Part shown: positions 50,340 to 59,195 of the stretch, piece by piece
How positions within the stretch are numbered: position 1 is the stretch's first letter
Layout: each line of letters begins with the position of its first letter
Origin: Ruminococcus sp.
GTDB taxonomy: Bacteria > Bacillota_A > Clostridia > Oscillospirales > Ruminococcaceae
DNA: 64,000 nucleotides
Reading direction: 5' to 3'
Assembly (NCBI RefSeq): GCF_016283395.1
Contig: NZ_JAEEMU010000034.1
Coordinates: 147,408-211,407 of the forward strand
The notes under the pieces: generated by a model
The model's input: only the letters and a program-made list of their open reading frames with translations
Databases searched by the model: none
What the model was told of the DNA's origin: nothing
Translations under genes and position numbers: made by a program

Positions 50340-51176
50340 TTAACACTCCTTCATAAGCTCATTGATAACATCATCATCTACAGCGTAGGTATGCTCCTCA
50401 GATGGGAATACACCTGATCTTGTTTCGTTTATATAGTCCGAGATGCCCTGACGCATAAGTGCGCCGACTTCTGCGAAACGCTTCACGAATTTTGCTGTAT
50501 GTCCTGTGTTGAGTCCCAGCATATCCTGATATACCAGCACCTGACCGTCACAGCCATTTCCTGCGCCGATACCGATAGTGGGAATGAACAGCTTCTTTGT
50601 GATGATATCTGCAAGCTTTGCAGGTATACCCTCAAGCACTACTGCGCAGGCTCCTGCCTCCTGTATCATCAGTGCATCGTCGATGAGCTTCTTGGCTTTG
50701 TCAAGGCTTTTACCCTGTACCTTGAAGCCGCCGAACGCGTTTACTGACTGGGGAGTGAGTCCGAGATGAGCTACAACAGGGATAGACGCATTTACGATAG
50801 CTCTTATCTGGTCGCAGACTTCTGCGCCGCCTTCAAGCTTTACCGCATTTGCACCGCCCTCTTTGATGAGCCGTCCTGCATTTACAACAGCTTCCTGTAC
50901 GCTTACCTGATAGGACATGAACGGCATATCAGCTACGATGAATGCGTTTTCTGCTCCTCTTGAAACTGCGGCGGTATGATGTATCATATCCTCCATAGTT
51001 ACAGGCAGGGTGTTCTCATAGCCAAGCATCACCATGCCGAGAGAGTCGCCGATAAGTATTGCGTTTACGCCGCACTCGTCGATTATCTTCGCTGTTGTGT
51101 AGTCGTAAGCAGTAAGCATCGTGATCTTGTCACCTGATTGCTTCTGCTTCAGAAGGGTCGAAACAGTGTTCTTCAT
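50340..51176 (-). CDS. panB: 3-methyl-2-oxobutanoate hydroxymethyltransferase
   Basis: About 278 residues. PanB makes ketopantoate from 2-oxoisovalerate. [34 protein letters not shown] and IGIGAG are family signatures with the metal-binding Asp and catalytic Glu. First gene of the operon; ATG 51176 is ten bases after AAGGAG. 2-Oxoisovalerate may also be supplied by the oxidoreductase at 31618-34475 if that enzyme accepts branched acyl-CoA. Confidence 0.94.
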   Translation of the reverse strand: MKNTVSTLLKQKQSGDKITMLTAYDYTTAKIIDECGVNAILIGDSLGMVMLGYENTLPVTMEDMIHHTAAVSRGAENAFIVADMPFMSYQVSVQEAVVNAGRLIKEGGANAVKLEGGAEVCDQIRAIVNASIPVVAHLGLTPQSVNAFGGFKVQGKSLDKAKKLIDDALMIQEAGACAVVLEGIPAKLADIITKKLFIPTIGIGAGNGCDGQVLVYQDMLGLNTGHTAKFVKRFAEVGALMRQGISDYINETRSGVFPSEEHTYAVDDDVINELMKEC

Positions 51177-51350
51177 ATTCAATTTTCTCCTTAAAAGATG
51201 TTACCTTTCCGAGTTCTCGGATAAGATACAAGCATATTATAGCAAGACAATGTGAAAAACGTGTGAATACACGGTATTCCGAGAAAAAATCATTGATAAA
51301 TACAAACGCCTCTCAAATGAGAGGCGTAAAACTGTATCATATTACTTATT

Positions 51351-52313
51351 TCAGCTGTGATCGGGTATGATTATTGCTCCGTTGAGACTGAGATTGCGCA
51401 GGAATGTAAGTCTTGCCTTTTCGATACATTCGGGCTTTACCATGTAGTAGAGGTAGTGCTCCATAAGGTTGAACATATCAAATGTGCGTCCCTCGATCTT
51501 GAACTGGTTGAAGCCCATAGGAACGTATTTGTTCCATATATCATCGGGAGTGATATGCGTACTGAGGTCTTTGATATCAAAAAGACTTCTGTGCTCACAT
51601 TTACATTCAAATATAGCCTTTGCTTCAGGATGCTCTGCTGCAAATTTATTTGAGTCAAACGGAACGTTTGGATACTTTCTTATGTGATTTGCATATGCTA
51701 TCTGTTCTATTCCTATGGTCTGATAGTGGAGGGAACGATTTGCACAGCCAGGATTACAACAGGCATTTACAAGTATCTCACACTTTTCCTTGTTCGGTAT
51801 CTTTTCAAGTATATCGAACTTGTTGTTGAGGTCGTAGTCGATAACGACTATGTGATAATCCTTTTCAACCTCGGCATATAATGTGTCGGGATCAGTTATA
51901 CGTTTGCAGGTGGAGCTTGTGAGCTTGAAATTAGGGTAGTTCTTTCTTATGTAGTCCTCAAGTATGGGGGACATAACGATACATTCATTTAGTCCGTTGT
52001 CGGCGATATGCATTACCATGTTGCAGAATTCATCACTGAGATGCTTCTTTTCAAGCATCGGATTTGTAAATGTAAAGCGCAGCGGTATACCCTTTTTGTT
52101 TAAATAATTTGTTACGCCCTTTACGAAGTCTTTATGGCACATACCGTGCATAACTCGTCCGCCGTTCCACATTGACGGTGGAAATACACCGTATATGGAA
52201 GCTATCTCGACTCCATCACGGAAAAACTCGGGACTGTTCTCCATCATTGTCAGAAAAACTGAATTGAATTTAAAAAGACGTGCAAAATCAGGCAGATGAA
52301 ATCTTACTTTCAC
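51351..52313 (-). CDS. U32 peptidase-like protein with Cys cluster
   Basis: 320 residues. The phrase FNQFKIEGRTFDMF is close to the KIEGR hallmark of U32 peptidases and UbiU/V-like proteins. The run NACCNPGCANR and later ECKCEHRS give enough cysteines for an iron-sulfur cluster, as in UbiU/UbiV and RlhA. It is shorter than typical U32 proteins. Function unknown. GTG start after AAGGAGG. Confidence 0.6.
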   Translation of the reverse strand: MKVRFHLPDFARLFKFNSVFLTMMENSPEFFRDGVEIASIYGVFPPSMWNGGRVMHGMCHKDFVKGVTNYLNKKGIPLRFTFTNPMLEKKHLSDEFCNMVMHIADNGLNECIVMSPILEDYIRKNYPNFKLTSSTCKRITDPDTLYAEVEKDYHIVVIDYDLNNKFDILEKIPNKEKCEILVNACCNPGCANRSLHYQTIGIEQIAYANHIRKYPNVPFDSNKFAAEHPEAKAIFECKCEHRSLFDIKDLSTHITPDDIWNKYVPMGFNQFKIEGRTFDMFNLMEHYLYYMVKPECIEKARLTFLRNLSLNGAIIIPDHS

Positions 52314-52427
52314 TGTATTACCTCCTTAGGTCAGCCTTTCGGCTGTCTGTATCTATCAAGTAAATACATTATAACATAATTTTACTGAAAAAGCAACAGA
52401 CGAGGAGACTTGAGAATTAAAGTGCTG

Positions 52428-52489
52428 TAAGCGATGTATAAATATCAGTTCTGATAAAAGTGAGCGAGCTTGCGAGCGACAACGTGGCT
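52428..52489. repeat. Dispersed 62-bp repeat, copy 2
   Basis: Same layout and length as 39414-39475. Confidence 0.65.
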
Positions 52490-52515
52490 GCGGTCGAGCT
52501 GGCTCAGCTCGAAAA

Positions 52516-52545
52516 AACACCTCAGGAAATTGATCCTGAGGTGTT
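52516..52545 (-). terminator. Terminator hairpin
   Basis: AACACCTCAGGA and TCCTGAGGTGTT flank a six-base loop; T run on the minus strand. Probably ends the Pro-rich protein transcript. Confidence 0.75.
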
Positions 52546-52682
52546 CTTTAAATTATTCCGTTTGCTGTACCTTACCGTAAATACAGCATCCAAGAGTAAA
52601 TGGGGATAGGGGATTGGATAGAAAACCATCTGTCCTATGGGGAATCTATATGATAGAGAGGACAGTTTTATTTAATCAGCAA

Positions 52683-53411
52683 TTATTCGCTGATCTCAGC
52701 TTCAGTTACAACCTCAGTTGTTGTCTCAGCAACCTCTGCAGCAGCCTTTTCAGCAGCTTCGCGGAGGTGTGGAGGCATTGGAGGCTCTGGCTTCTCGCCA
52801 TCCTTAGGTCCTACAGGAGGAGCTGGTGGCTCTGGCTTCTCGCCATCCTCAGGAGCTACAGGAGGTGCCGGTGGCTCTGGCTTCTCGCCATCTTCGAGCT
52901 CAGCAGGAGCTACAGGAGGTGCCGGTGGCTCTGGCTTCTCGCCGTCCTCGAGCTCAGCAGGAGCTACAGGCGGTACAGGAGGCTCTGGCTTCTCAGCGTC
53001 ATCCTTAACAGGCTTGTTGAAGTCAACGTGAACCTTTACCTTTTCGATCTTATCCCAGTTCTCCTTGATAGTATCTGTGATAACGTCATACTTTTCAACG
53101 TCGATGAGATCCTTGATGTTGTTGAAGAACTCTGTAACGTCGAGGTCTACAGGACCGAGTGGCTTTTCAGCCTCTACAGGTGCGAGTACTACTTCTTCAG
53201 CAACTACTTCAGTTGCCTCTGTCTCTTCATTAACTTCTTCAGCTGCAGCTGTAGTCTCTTCAACAGCAGCTGCTGTTGTCTCTTCTACTACTACTGCCTC
53301 TTCAGTTGTCTTTGCTTCCGGTGAAGCTGTTGCTGCAAATACAGTTACGCCTGTTGCTAATGAAAGAACAGAAACAGCTGCGATTGCGGAAAGAACTTTC
53401 TTGTTTCTCAT
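52683..53411 (-). CDS. Secreted Pro-rich repeat protein
   Basis: 242 residues: signal peptide (ATGVTVFAATA end, about 1-28), a Glu/Thr/Val-rich part, a short folded segment (LGPVDLDVTEFFNNIKDL), then about five tandem repeats of the type GEKPEPPAPPVAP, in part with AELED, and a Glu/Thr-rich end. Rigid Pro-rich rods of this type span the cell wall. No anchor motif is seen. AAAGGAG precedes the start. Its promoter has the same two-part motif as sigI, so it is a probable SigI target. Confidence 0.75.
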   Translation of the reverse strand: MRNKKVLSAIAAVSVLSLATGVTVFAATASPEAKTTEEAVVVEETTAAAVEETTAAAEEVNEETEATEVVAEEVVLAPVEAEKPLGPVDLDVTEFFNNIKDLIDVEKYDVITDTIKENWDKIEKVKVHVDFNKPVKDDAEKPEPPVPPVAPAELEDGEKPEPPAPPVAPAELEDGEKPEPPAPPVAPEDGEKPEPPAPPVGPKDGEKPEPPMPPHLREAAEKAAAEVAETTTEVVTEAEISE

Positions 53412-53490
53412 TGTGGGTTACTCCTTTACAATTTAATTATTTTTAACTCCGTGCCGGGAGTTTAAAAGCTTTGTTTTGCTTTACATAAAC

Positions 53491-53524
53491 AGTTTACGAA
53501 GTGGGATATAAAAAAAAGGGGTAT
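53491..53524 (-). promoter_or_regulatory. SigI-type promoter of the Pro-rich protein gene
   Basis: Minus strand: ATACCCC, 19 bases, CGTAAACT, identical in both blocks and spacing to 55626-55659. Confidence 0.72.
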
Positions 53525-53704
53525 TACGGAAATTTTTTTCAAAAAAATTTCAAAGTTTTGTAATATCTCGGTATATAGCCTTAAAACAGTGGTTAGTTTT
53601 TAGCATTTAGTGCTTAGTTGGTAGTTATCATTGTTTGTTTTTTAGTTATAAGTGATCAGTGATGCATGAAATTTTTTTTTGAATGTTATAAAGTATAAGA
53701 AAGC

Positions 53705-53734
53705 CCCCGAAATGATCGGTGGATCAATTCGGGG
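53705..53734 (-). terminator. Terminator of sigI-rsgI
   Basis: CCCCGAA-A-TGATC pairs with GATCA-A-TTCGGGG, followed by T-rich sequence on the minus strand. Confidence 0.8.
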
Positions 53735-53762
53735 ACGTTCATTTATATATATTCATGTTTTC

Positions 53763-54881
53763 TTACGGAACTATTGGCGGCTGAGGTGGGAGCTCTGCTT
53801 CCGGAGAGGGTGGTTCGGGAGCAGGAGGCTCTGCCATTGGCGGTTCAGCCGCAGCTATAGGTTCTTCTTCCTGTATTGGCTCGGGCAGGAGCATAACAGG
53901 ATTCATATCACTGAAGCTTATTCGTTGTTCTATATTTATATCAGAGGAAAGCTTCTCATGTTCAAGGTGTGGCAGCTCGCCCTCATTGGGGACAGCTGGT
54001 TTTGCAGGCTCAGCAGGAGTATCTGGCTTTGGAGCTTCGTTTTTGCCTGCTTCTGCTTGCTTTTCGGGAGCCTTTGGCGGCTCGGGTTCAGCTGCATTAG
54101 CCGGAGGTGCAGGTGGAGCAGGAGGCTCTACCTTGTTATTATTATTAGCGTTAGGCGGCTGTACAGCAGGTGCAGGAGGTTCTGCGGGAGCAGGAGGTGC
54201 AACTGCTGACTGAGCAGGCTGCTTTGGTGTGTCAGCCTTGCCTGCATCCGGTTTCTTTTCAGCATCAGGCTTTGGCGGATCAGGCTTCTTGACAGCTTCT
54301 GTTGGCTTTGTGTTCTTTTTCAGGCTGTCTATGCCGTGTACCTCTACCTTTATATCTGTGATGCCGTTTTCAAGATCAGATTTTATGCTTCGGTAATCGT
54401 CGGAATTATCAGACGAAATATATACATCTATGGTATCTCCGTCTGAGATATAGCCTTTCTCTTTCTCAAGCTCTATTATCTCGTTTGCTACTGTAAGTTT
54501 ATCCTTGCCTTTGCCGTTGTAGTCTTTAAGTATATCCTTTCCTATCTCGCTGTCGCTGACGATATGTAATACCTTGCCCTTCTTGTTTACCTCCATTCTG
54601 ATATTTGCATCAGATGAGATAAGTACAGTTGAATGAGGCTTCAGGTTGCGTGAATAGTATATCGAGCCTGCGGAAGCGAAGATGACCAGACAGGCTGCGG
54701 CAGCAATAAGCTTTCCTGCGGTGAATGTTATTCTTCTTGCAGTATGTTCTTCATTCATAATGATCGGATCTGTGACGGACTGTCCGACCTCATAGTGCAT
54801 ATTGGCAGCATTTACAAAACGTGATTCTTCGTCCATAAGAACTGCGTAACCTTCATGACATTCCATAACTATATATTTCAT
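53763..54881 (-). CDS. rsgI: RsgI-family anti-sigma factor with Pro-rich ectodomain
   Basis: 372 residues. The N-terminal RsgI domain reads MKYIVMECHEGYAVLMDEES then YEVGQSV; a transmembrane segment lies about 55-75; then a juxtamembrane domain (SDANIRMEVNKKGKVLHI). From about residue 185 the chain is Pro/Ala/Glu-rich (EPPAPAVQPP, EPPAPEPPSP) to the end. In Clostridium thermocellum, RsgI proteins carry carbohydrate-binding domains there; none is recognised here, and the Pro-rich composition instead resembles the target at 52683-53411. Coupled to sigI by ATGA. Confidence 0.85.
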   Translation of the reverse strand: MKYIVMECHEGYAVLMDEESRFVNAANMHYEVGQSVTDPIIMNEEHTARRITFTAGKLIAAAACLVIFASAGSIYYSRNLKPHSTVLISSDANIRMEVNKKGKVLHIVSDSEIGKDILKDYNGKGKDKLTVANEIIELEKEKGYISDGDTIDVYISSDNSDDYRSIKSDLENGITDIKVEVHGIDSLKKNTKPTEAVKKPDPPKPDAEKKPDAGKADTPKQPAQSAVAPPAPAEPPAPAVQPPNANNNNKVEPPAPPAPPANAAEPEPPKAPEKQAEAGKNEAPKPDTPAEPAKPAVPNEGELPHLEHEKLSSDINIEQRISFSDMNPVMLLPEPIQEEEPIAAAEPPMAEPPAPEPPSPEAELPPQPPIVP

Positions 54882-55600
54882 ACTTTTTCACCACCTTTGA
54901 GTACCTGCATGATGTGTCCGCGCATTATCTCATAGCCGTTTGTACATATGAGCAGTACAGCTACAAGATATCTTCTGTGCCTTTCGAGAGATTTCCTTTC
55001 CACATCTGCTCCCTCTGCGATCTTGGCAAGGGGAACGCGTTTTGTTCTCAGGAAATCCTCGAGAATATCGGGGTTATTTCTGGCGTATGCAACGGCTTTC
55101 TTGCATATTTCAAGAGTACGCCGCTGACGGGGCGAGTTTTCCGCAACATCGGTCATGGATACACCGAAGTCGTTCATCTGTGCAGAAAGCTCTTCTATTT
55201 CTTGTTTGGTCGCCTCGCGAATTTCATTTTCTTCATAGTCGTCGTGCTCATCGCGAATTGTATCCTTCAGGTCTGTTTTTTCGTCATCAGAAACGTCAAG
55301 CGAGATCTGTCCTTTATTTCGTTTTTCTTTTCGGTAGTTGTCGATCAGGCGGTTCTTTATCTGCAATGCTGCAAATTTAAGGAAAGAGCCGCGAAGCTTT
55401 GAATAATTCTTGATAGCTTCATAGAATGCGAACATAGCTATACTTAACTCGTCATCGCTCTGTTCGGGCGGACGATTGAGGAATTTTGCGGTTTCTGATT
55501 TTATAAACGGCATATAATCTGAGATAAGTTCGTCTGCCGCGTGGCTGTCTTCTTTTGCCTTGTAGACCCGGGATATGATTTGATGCGCATCAAAATTCAT
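54878..55600 (-). CDS. sigI: Sigma factor SigI
   Basis: 240 residues. ISDYMPFIKSETAKFL, DDELSIAMFAFYEAI and GSFLKFAALQIKNRLIDNYRKE are conserved in SigI, and the C-terminal DNA-binding part contains RVPLAKIAEGADVERKSLERHRRYL. In Firmicutes SigI responds to heat, and in cellulosome producers to polysaccharides. Start 55600 follows GGGGGTGG; the TTG at 55615 is unlikely. The promoter matches that of the Pro-rich protein gene. Confidence 0.88.
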   Translation of the reverse strand: MNFDAHQIISRVYKAKEDSHAADELISDYMPFIKSETAKFLNRPPEQSDDELSIAMFAFYEAIKNYSKLRGSFLKFAALQIKNRLIDNYRKEKRNKGQISLDVSDDEKTDLKDTIRDEHDDYEENEIREATKQEIEELSAQMNDFGVSMTDVAENSPRQRRTLEICKKAVAYARNNPDILEDFLRTKRVPLAKIAEGADVERKSLERHRRYLVAVLLICTNGYEIMRGHIMQVLKGGEKV

Positions 55601-55625
55601 ATTTGCCACCCCCAATATTACTTAT

Positions 55626-55659
55626 AGTTTACGCAGTGATGAATTGAAAAACGGGGTAT
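55626..55659 (-). promoter_or_regulatory. SigI-type promoter of sigI-rsgI
   Basis: Minus strand: ATACCCC, 19 bases, CGTAAACT; about 25 bases before the sigI start. Confidence 0.72.
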
Positions 55660-55756
55660 TTGCGAAAAAAGTTTTTAGTTGTTTGTGTATAATGATTAGT
55701 GCAGAGTATTACTAACCACTAAGCACTAACAACCAATCACTTTTGGTATTCAGAAA

Positions 55757-55790
55757 CAGCCATAAAGATGCGGATGCTTCTTTATGGCTG
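55757..55790 (-). terminator. Terminator of the acyl-CoA synthetase gene
   Basis: CAGCCATAAAGA and TCTTTATGGCTG flank a ten-base loop. Confidence 0.75.
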
Positions 55791-55805
55791 AACGGAATGT
55801 TATGG

Positions 55806-57482
55806 TTATTTCTGAGTGTTTTCTTCGTCCTGATGACGTATCTGGGCACGCTTTATCTTGCCGCCGAGAGTCTTTGGAAGCTCCTTAACGTACTCGATAA
55901 CACGAGGATACTTGTATGGTGCAGTCTCGCGCTTAACGTGATCCTGAAGCTCCTTTGTGAGCTCGGGTGAAGGAGTGTATCCCTCAGCAAGTACGACAGT
56001 TGCCTTTACTACCTGTCCTCTGATAGGATCAGGAGCGCCTGTGATAGCTGATTCAACTACAGCAGGGTGGGTAAGAAGTGCGCTCTCTACCTCGAATGGT
56101 CCGATACGGTAGCCTGAGCACTTGATAACGTCGTCATTTCTGCCTACGAACCAGTAATAGCCCTTTGAGTCGCGCCATGCTACGTCGCCTGTATCGTAGT
56201 TCTTGCCGCCGAGAACAGCTTCTGTGAGCTCGGGGTTCTTGTAGTAGCCGCAGAAGAGTCCTGTAGGACGCTCCTTGTCGATGTCACATACCATGATGCT
56301 GCCCTCTTCACCGTCCTCAGCCTCTGTTCCGTCAGCGCGGAGAAGGTGGATATTGTAAAGCGGTGAAGGCTTTCCTGTTGAGCCCGGCTTAGGATCTATC
56401 CACGGGAAGTTTGCGATAAGTACAGTACCCTCTGTCTGTCCGAAGCCCTCGCGCATCTTCTTGCCTGTGAGCTCGTAGATACGGTTGAATACCTCAGGAT
56501 TGAGGGGCTCGCCTGCGTTGCAGAAGTTCTGGATAGATGAAAGGTCGTACTTTGTCATATCCTCCTGAAGCATAAATCTGTACATTGTAGGAGGTGCGCA
56601 GAAAGTAGTCAGCTTGTAGTGGCTGATAACTTCAAGGATATCCTTTGCGTTGAATCTGCCTGTGAAGTCATATGCGAACTGGATAGCACCGCATATCCAC
56701 TGTCCGTATATCTTGCCCCAGCCGAATTTTGCCCAGCCTGAGTCGGAAATAGACATATGGAGCTTGTTCTCCTGTACCTGATGCCAGTATTTAGCGGTAA
56801 CGATGTGACCGAGGGGATGTGCGAAGTTGTGACATACCATTTTTGGCATACCTGTTGAGCCAGATGTGAAGTATATCAGCATGGTATCGTTTACCTTTGT
56901 AGCTTCTTCGCCTGTGGGACGCTCGAATGTATCGGGATACTTTGCGATCTCGTCCTCGAAGTAGTCCCAGCCCTCACGCGGCTCTGCAACTGCGATCTTC
57001 TTGCGGAGAGTCTTTATCTCGGGAGCAGCTGCATCTATCTGTCCGCGGATATACTCGTCATCACAGGCGATAATAGCAGATATCTCTGCCATATTTCCGC
57101 GGTATGCGATATCATGTGTGGTGAAGAGAAGATTTCCGGGGATAAGGATAACGCCAAGCTTGTGAAGTGCTGTCGCAATTACCCAGTATTCCCAGCGGCG
57201 GCGTAGTATAAGAAGAACTACATCGCCTTTTTTGAGTCCGAGACTTTTAAAATAGTGACAAGTCTGATTTGACAGCTTGGATATATCTGTAAATGTGAAG
57301 GTACGTTCCTGCTTATCGTGGCTGAGCCAGATGAGAGCCTTCTTTTCAGGCTCCTGCTTAGCCCATTCGTCAACGATATCCCAGCCGAAATTAAAATCTT
57401 CGGGAACATTAACGCGGTAATTTTCCTTGAAATCCTCGTAAGAATCAAATTCTATACGGGGAAGGTAGCGGTCTAAAAGCAT
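55806..57482 (-). CDS. AMP-forming acyl-CoA synthetase (medium-chain/acetyl type)
   Basis: 558 residues. Adenylation motifs: YFTSGSTGMPKM (P-loop), CNAGEPLNPEVF, REGFGQTEGT, YYWFVGRNDDVIKCSGYRIGPFEVE, and the C-terminal lysine in PKTLGGKIKRAQIR. It resembles medium-chain acyl-CoA synthetases (ACSM/MACS) and makes acyl-CoA with release of AMP. In a rumen-type organism short branched acids are likely substrates. A regulator with a cupin domain is encoded 41 bases upstream in the same direction, a known pairing in anaerobes. Confidence 0.88.
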   Translation of the reverse strand: MLLDRYLPRIEFDSYEDFKENYRVNVPEDFNFGWDIVDEWAKQEPEKKALIWLSHDKQERTFTFTDISKLSNQTCHYFKSLGLKKGDVVLLILRRRWEYWVIATALHKLGVILIPGNLLFTTHDIAYRGNMAEISAIIACDDEYIRGQIDAAAPEIKTLRKKIAVAEPREGWDYFEDEIAKYPDTFERPTGEEATKVNDTMLIYFTSGSTGMPKMVCHNFAHPLGHIVTAKYWHQVQENKLHMSISDSGWAKFGWGKIYGQWICGAIQFAYDFTGRFNAKDILEVISHYKLTTFCAPPTMYRFMLQEDMTKYDLSSIQNFCNAGEPLNPEVFNRIYELTGKKMREGFGQTEGTVLIANFPWIDPKPGSTGKPSPLYNIHLLRADGTEAEDGEEGSIMVCDIDKERPTGLFCGYYKNPELTEAVLGGKNYDTGDVAWRDSKGYYWFVGRNDDVIKCSGYRIGPFEVESALLTHPAVVESAITGAPDPIRGQVVKATVVLAEGYTPSPELTKELQDHVKRETAPYKYPRVIEYVKELPKTLGGKIKRAQIRHQDEENTQK

Positions 57483-57523
57483 GATAATAAATACTCCTTT
57501 TTATGTAAGCGTGATACAGCCGA

Positions 57524-58069
57524 TTATTCGGCAATAACGGTAAGAAATCTTGCTTTGCTGTCTCCAACGCAACGTTGTCCGTGTGGGTATGTGGGGTTGA
57601 AGTATATAGAGTCGCCCTCGTTCAGGATTATCTCCTGATCTTCAAATGTGACGGCTATAGTGCCCTTTAGCACGAGGTTGAATTCCTGACCTGCATGAGT
57701 AACGAGCTTTGCAGGTTCATCGGAAGGCTCAAGAGTTACGAGAAGAGGCTGCATTACCTTATCTGCATAGCGGAAGGCAAGATCCTTGAAACGGTATCCC
57801 TCGTAACGGCTTATACTTCTGCCCTTGCCGCGGCGGACGACGTGGAATGTGTCAATACGGCTTGGTTCGCCTGTGACCAGTTCATTGAAGTCCACTCCGA
57901 ACTTGTTTGCAATCTCATAGATGACGCTTATGGGAAAATCACCATTCTCTTCATAGCCTGCATACTGCTCTGTAGTAAGTCCCAGCTCCTTTGCAAGCTT
58001 TTCCTGTGTATAGTCACATATCTCACGAAGCTCGCGGATACGTGCGGTGATCTCATTGATAGTTTCCAT
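57524..58069 (-). CDS. XRE-family regulator with C-terminal cupin domain
   Basis: About 181 residues. N-terminal helix-turn-helix (REICDYTQEKLAKELGLTTEQYAGYE) and C-terminal cupin (THAGQEFNLVLKGTIAVTF, LNEGDSIYFNPTYPHGQRC). It probably senses a small acid or CoA ester and regulates the following synthetase gene. Start 58069 follows AAAGGAGG; the longer frame from 58177 covers the leader. Confidence 0.88.
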   Translation of the reverse strand: METINEITARIRELREICDYTQEKLAKELGLTTEQYAGYEENGDFPISVIYEIANKFGVDFNELVTGEPSRIDTFHVVRRGKGRSISRYEGYRFKDLAFRYADKVMQPLLVTLEPSDEPAKLVTHAGQEFNLVLKGTIAVTFEDQEIILNEGDSIYFNPTYPHGQRCVGDSKARFLTVIAE

Positions 58070-58271
58070 AGCGTGACCTCCTTTTGGATAATAGTATTTA
58101 AACAGCAGAAGCTGATCATCCTGCCTCATAGAAGAAGATTTATGCTTTTCATGCATATTTCTGTTCAATTCAGACAATCAGTTTTTTTATTCTGTGTATG
58201 TAACTTTTATTATACCATTTTTTGTAAAGGCTTGTCAAGGTTTTGCACTTAGTAATCAGACGATACTGCAA

Positions 58272-58303
58272 AAAAATACTTCCGTTTCTGCGGAAGTATT
58301 TTT
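58272..58303 (-). terminator. Terminator of znuABC
   Basis: AAAATACTTCCG and CGGAAGTATTTT flank a six-base loop. Confidence 0.8.
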
Positions 58304-58325
58304 GGTATATATGACCTGTAGTTTA

Positions 58326-59195
58326 TCATTTTCCTCTTTTCAGTGCCATAGATATGAGACTGAAAATGAAGAATACGCAGATATCTGCCGAAACTATGGT
58401 AGAGCCTACGGGAGTTCCCACAAGTATGGATACGATTATTCCCGTTGCTGCGCATATGAGCGAGATTATCACGGAGCAGATTATTACGCTTCGGAAGCTC
58501 TTGAAAACTCGCATTGCCGAAAGTGCAGGGAAGATTATAAGTGCTGAGATAAGCAGGGAGCCTACGAAATTCATTGCGATAACGATGATGACTGCGATAA
58601 CTACTGCAATGAGGAGATTGTACATATCCGAACGAACTCCCGTAGCCTTTGCGAAGTTTTCATCGAATGTTACTGCGAATATCTTGTTGTAGAATACAAG
58701 GAAAACCGTTACGACAACTATGGACATTGCAACGCATATCCAAACATCTGTCAGCGAAAGAGTCAGTATCGAGGTCGAACCGAAAAGGGTGCTGCATACG
58801 TCTGCGGAAACATTGCTGGTCATTCGCTTATTGCCGCTCTGAGCAGCTATATTCATCATCATATAGCCGAGAGCAAGTGCGCCTACAGATATCATGGCTA
58901 CTGCCGCATCGCCCTTTATCTTGGTATTGCTGCCTGTTCGCAGGAGCAGTACCGCGGAGATTATGGTCACAGGCATGATGATGAGCATATTGTTGGTTAT
59001 GCCAGTTACTGTAGCTACAGCCATTGCACCGAATGCAACGTGGGAAAGTCCGTCACCGATGAATGAAAAACGCTTCATTACAAGGGTAACGCCGAGGAGC
59101 GACGAACAGAGGGCTATGAGAAGTCCTACTATCATGGCATATCTTACGTAGGGGTACTGGAAGTAAAGCTGGAGTTTGTCGATCATCTCACTCAT
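58326..59195 (-). CDS. znuB: Zinc ABC transporter permease
   Basis: About 289 residues with some eight hydrophobic segments. Family marks are GVTLVMKRFSFIGDGLSHVAFG and MNFVGSLLISALIIFPALSAMR. It moves Zn(II) across the membrane with ZnuC and ZnuA. Start 59195 is eight bases after GGAGG and overlaps the end of znuC; the GTG at 59204 is too close to that site. Confidence 0.9.
   Translation of the reverse strand: MSEMIDKLQLYFQYPYVRYAMIVGLLIALCSSLLGVTLVMKRFSFIGDGLSHVAFGAMAVATVTGITNNMLIIMPVTIISAVLLLRTGSNTKIKGDAAVAMISVGALALGYMMMNIAAQSGNKRMTSNVSADVCSTLFGSTSILTLSLTDVWICVAMSIVVVTVFLVFYNKIFAVTFDENFAKATGVRSDMYNLLIAVVIAVIIVIAMNFVGSLLISALIIFPALSAMRVFKSFRSVIICSVIISLICAATGIIVSILVGTPVGSTIVSADICVFFIFSLISMALKRGK

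Larger units (their letters stand above)
53412..53762. other. Gene-free region between Pro-rich protein and rsgI
   Basis: Holds the SigI-type promoter (53491-53524), low-complexity TTAGT repeats (53583-53670) and the rsgI terminator (53705-53734). Confidence 0.6.

Noticed and set aside
52614..53324. 236-codon open frame on the plus strand opposite the Pro-rich gene
   Set aside because: It mirrors the Pro-rich tandem repeats and has no ribosome binding site; the minus-strand gene has signal peptide, ribosome binding site and promoter.
53679..54209. 176-codon plus-strand frame opposite rsgI
   Set aside because: Trp/Arg/Cys-rich shadow of the Pro-rich region of rsgI.
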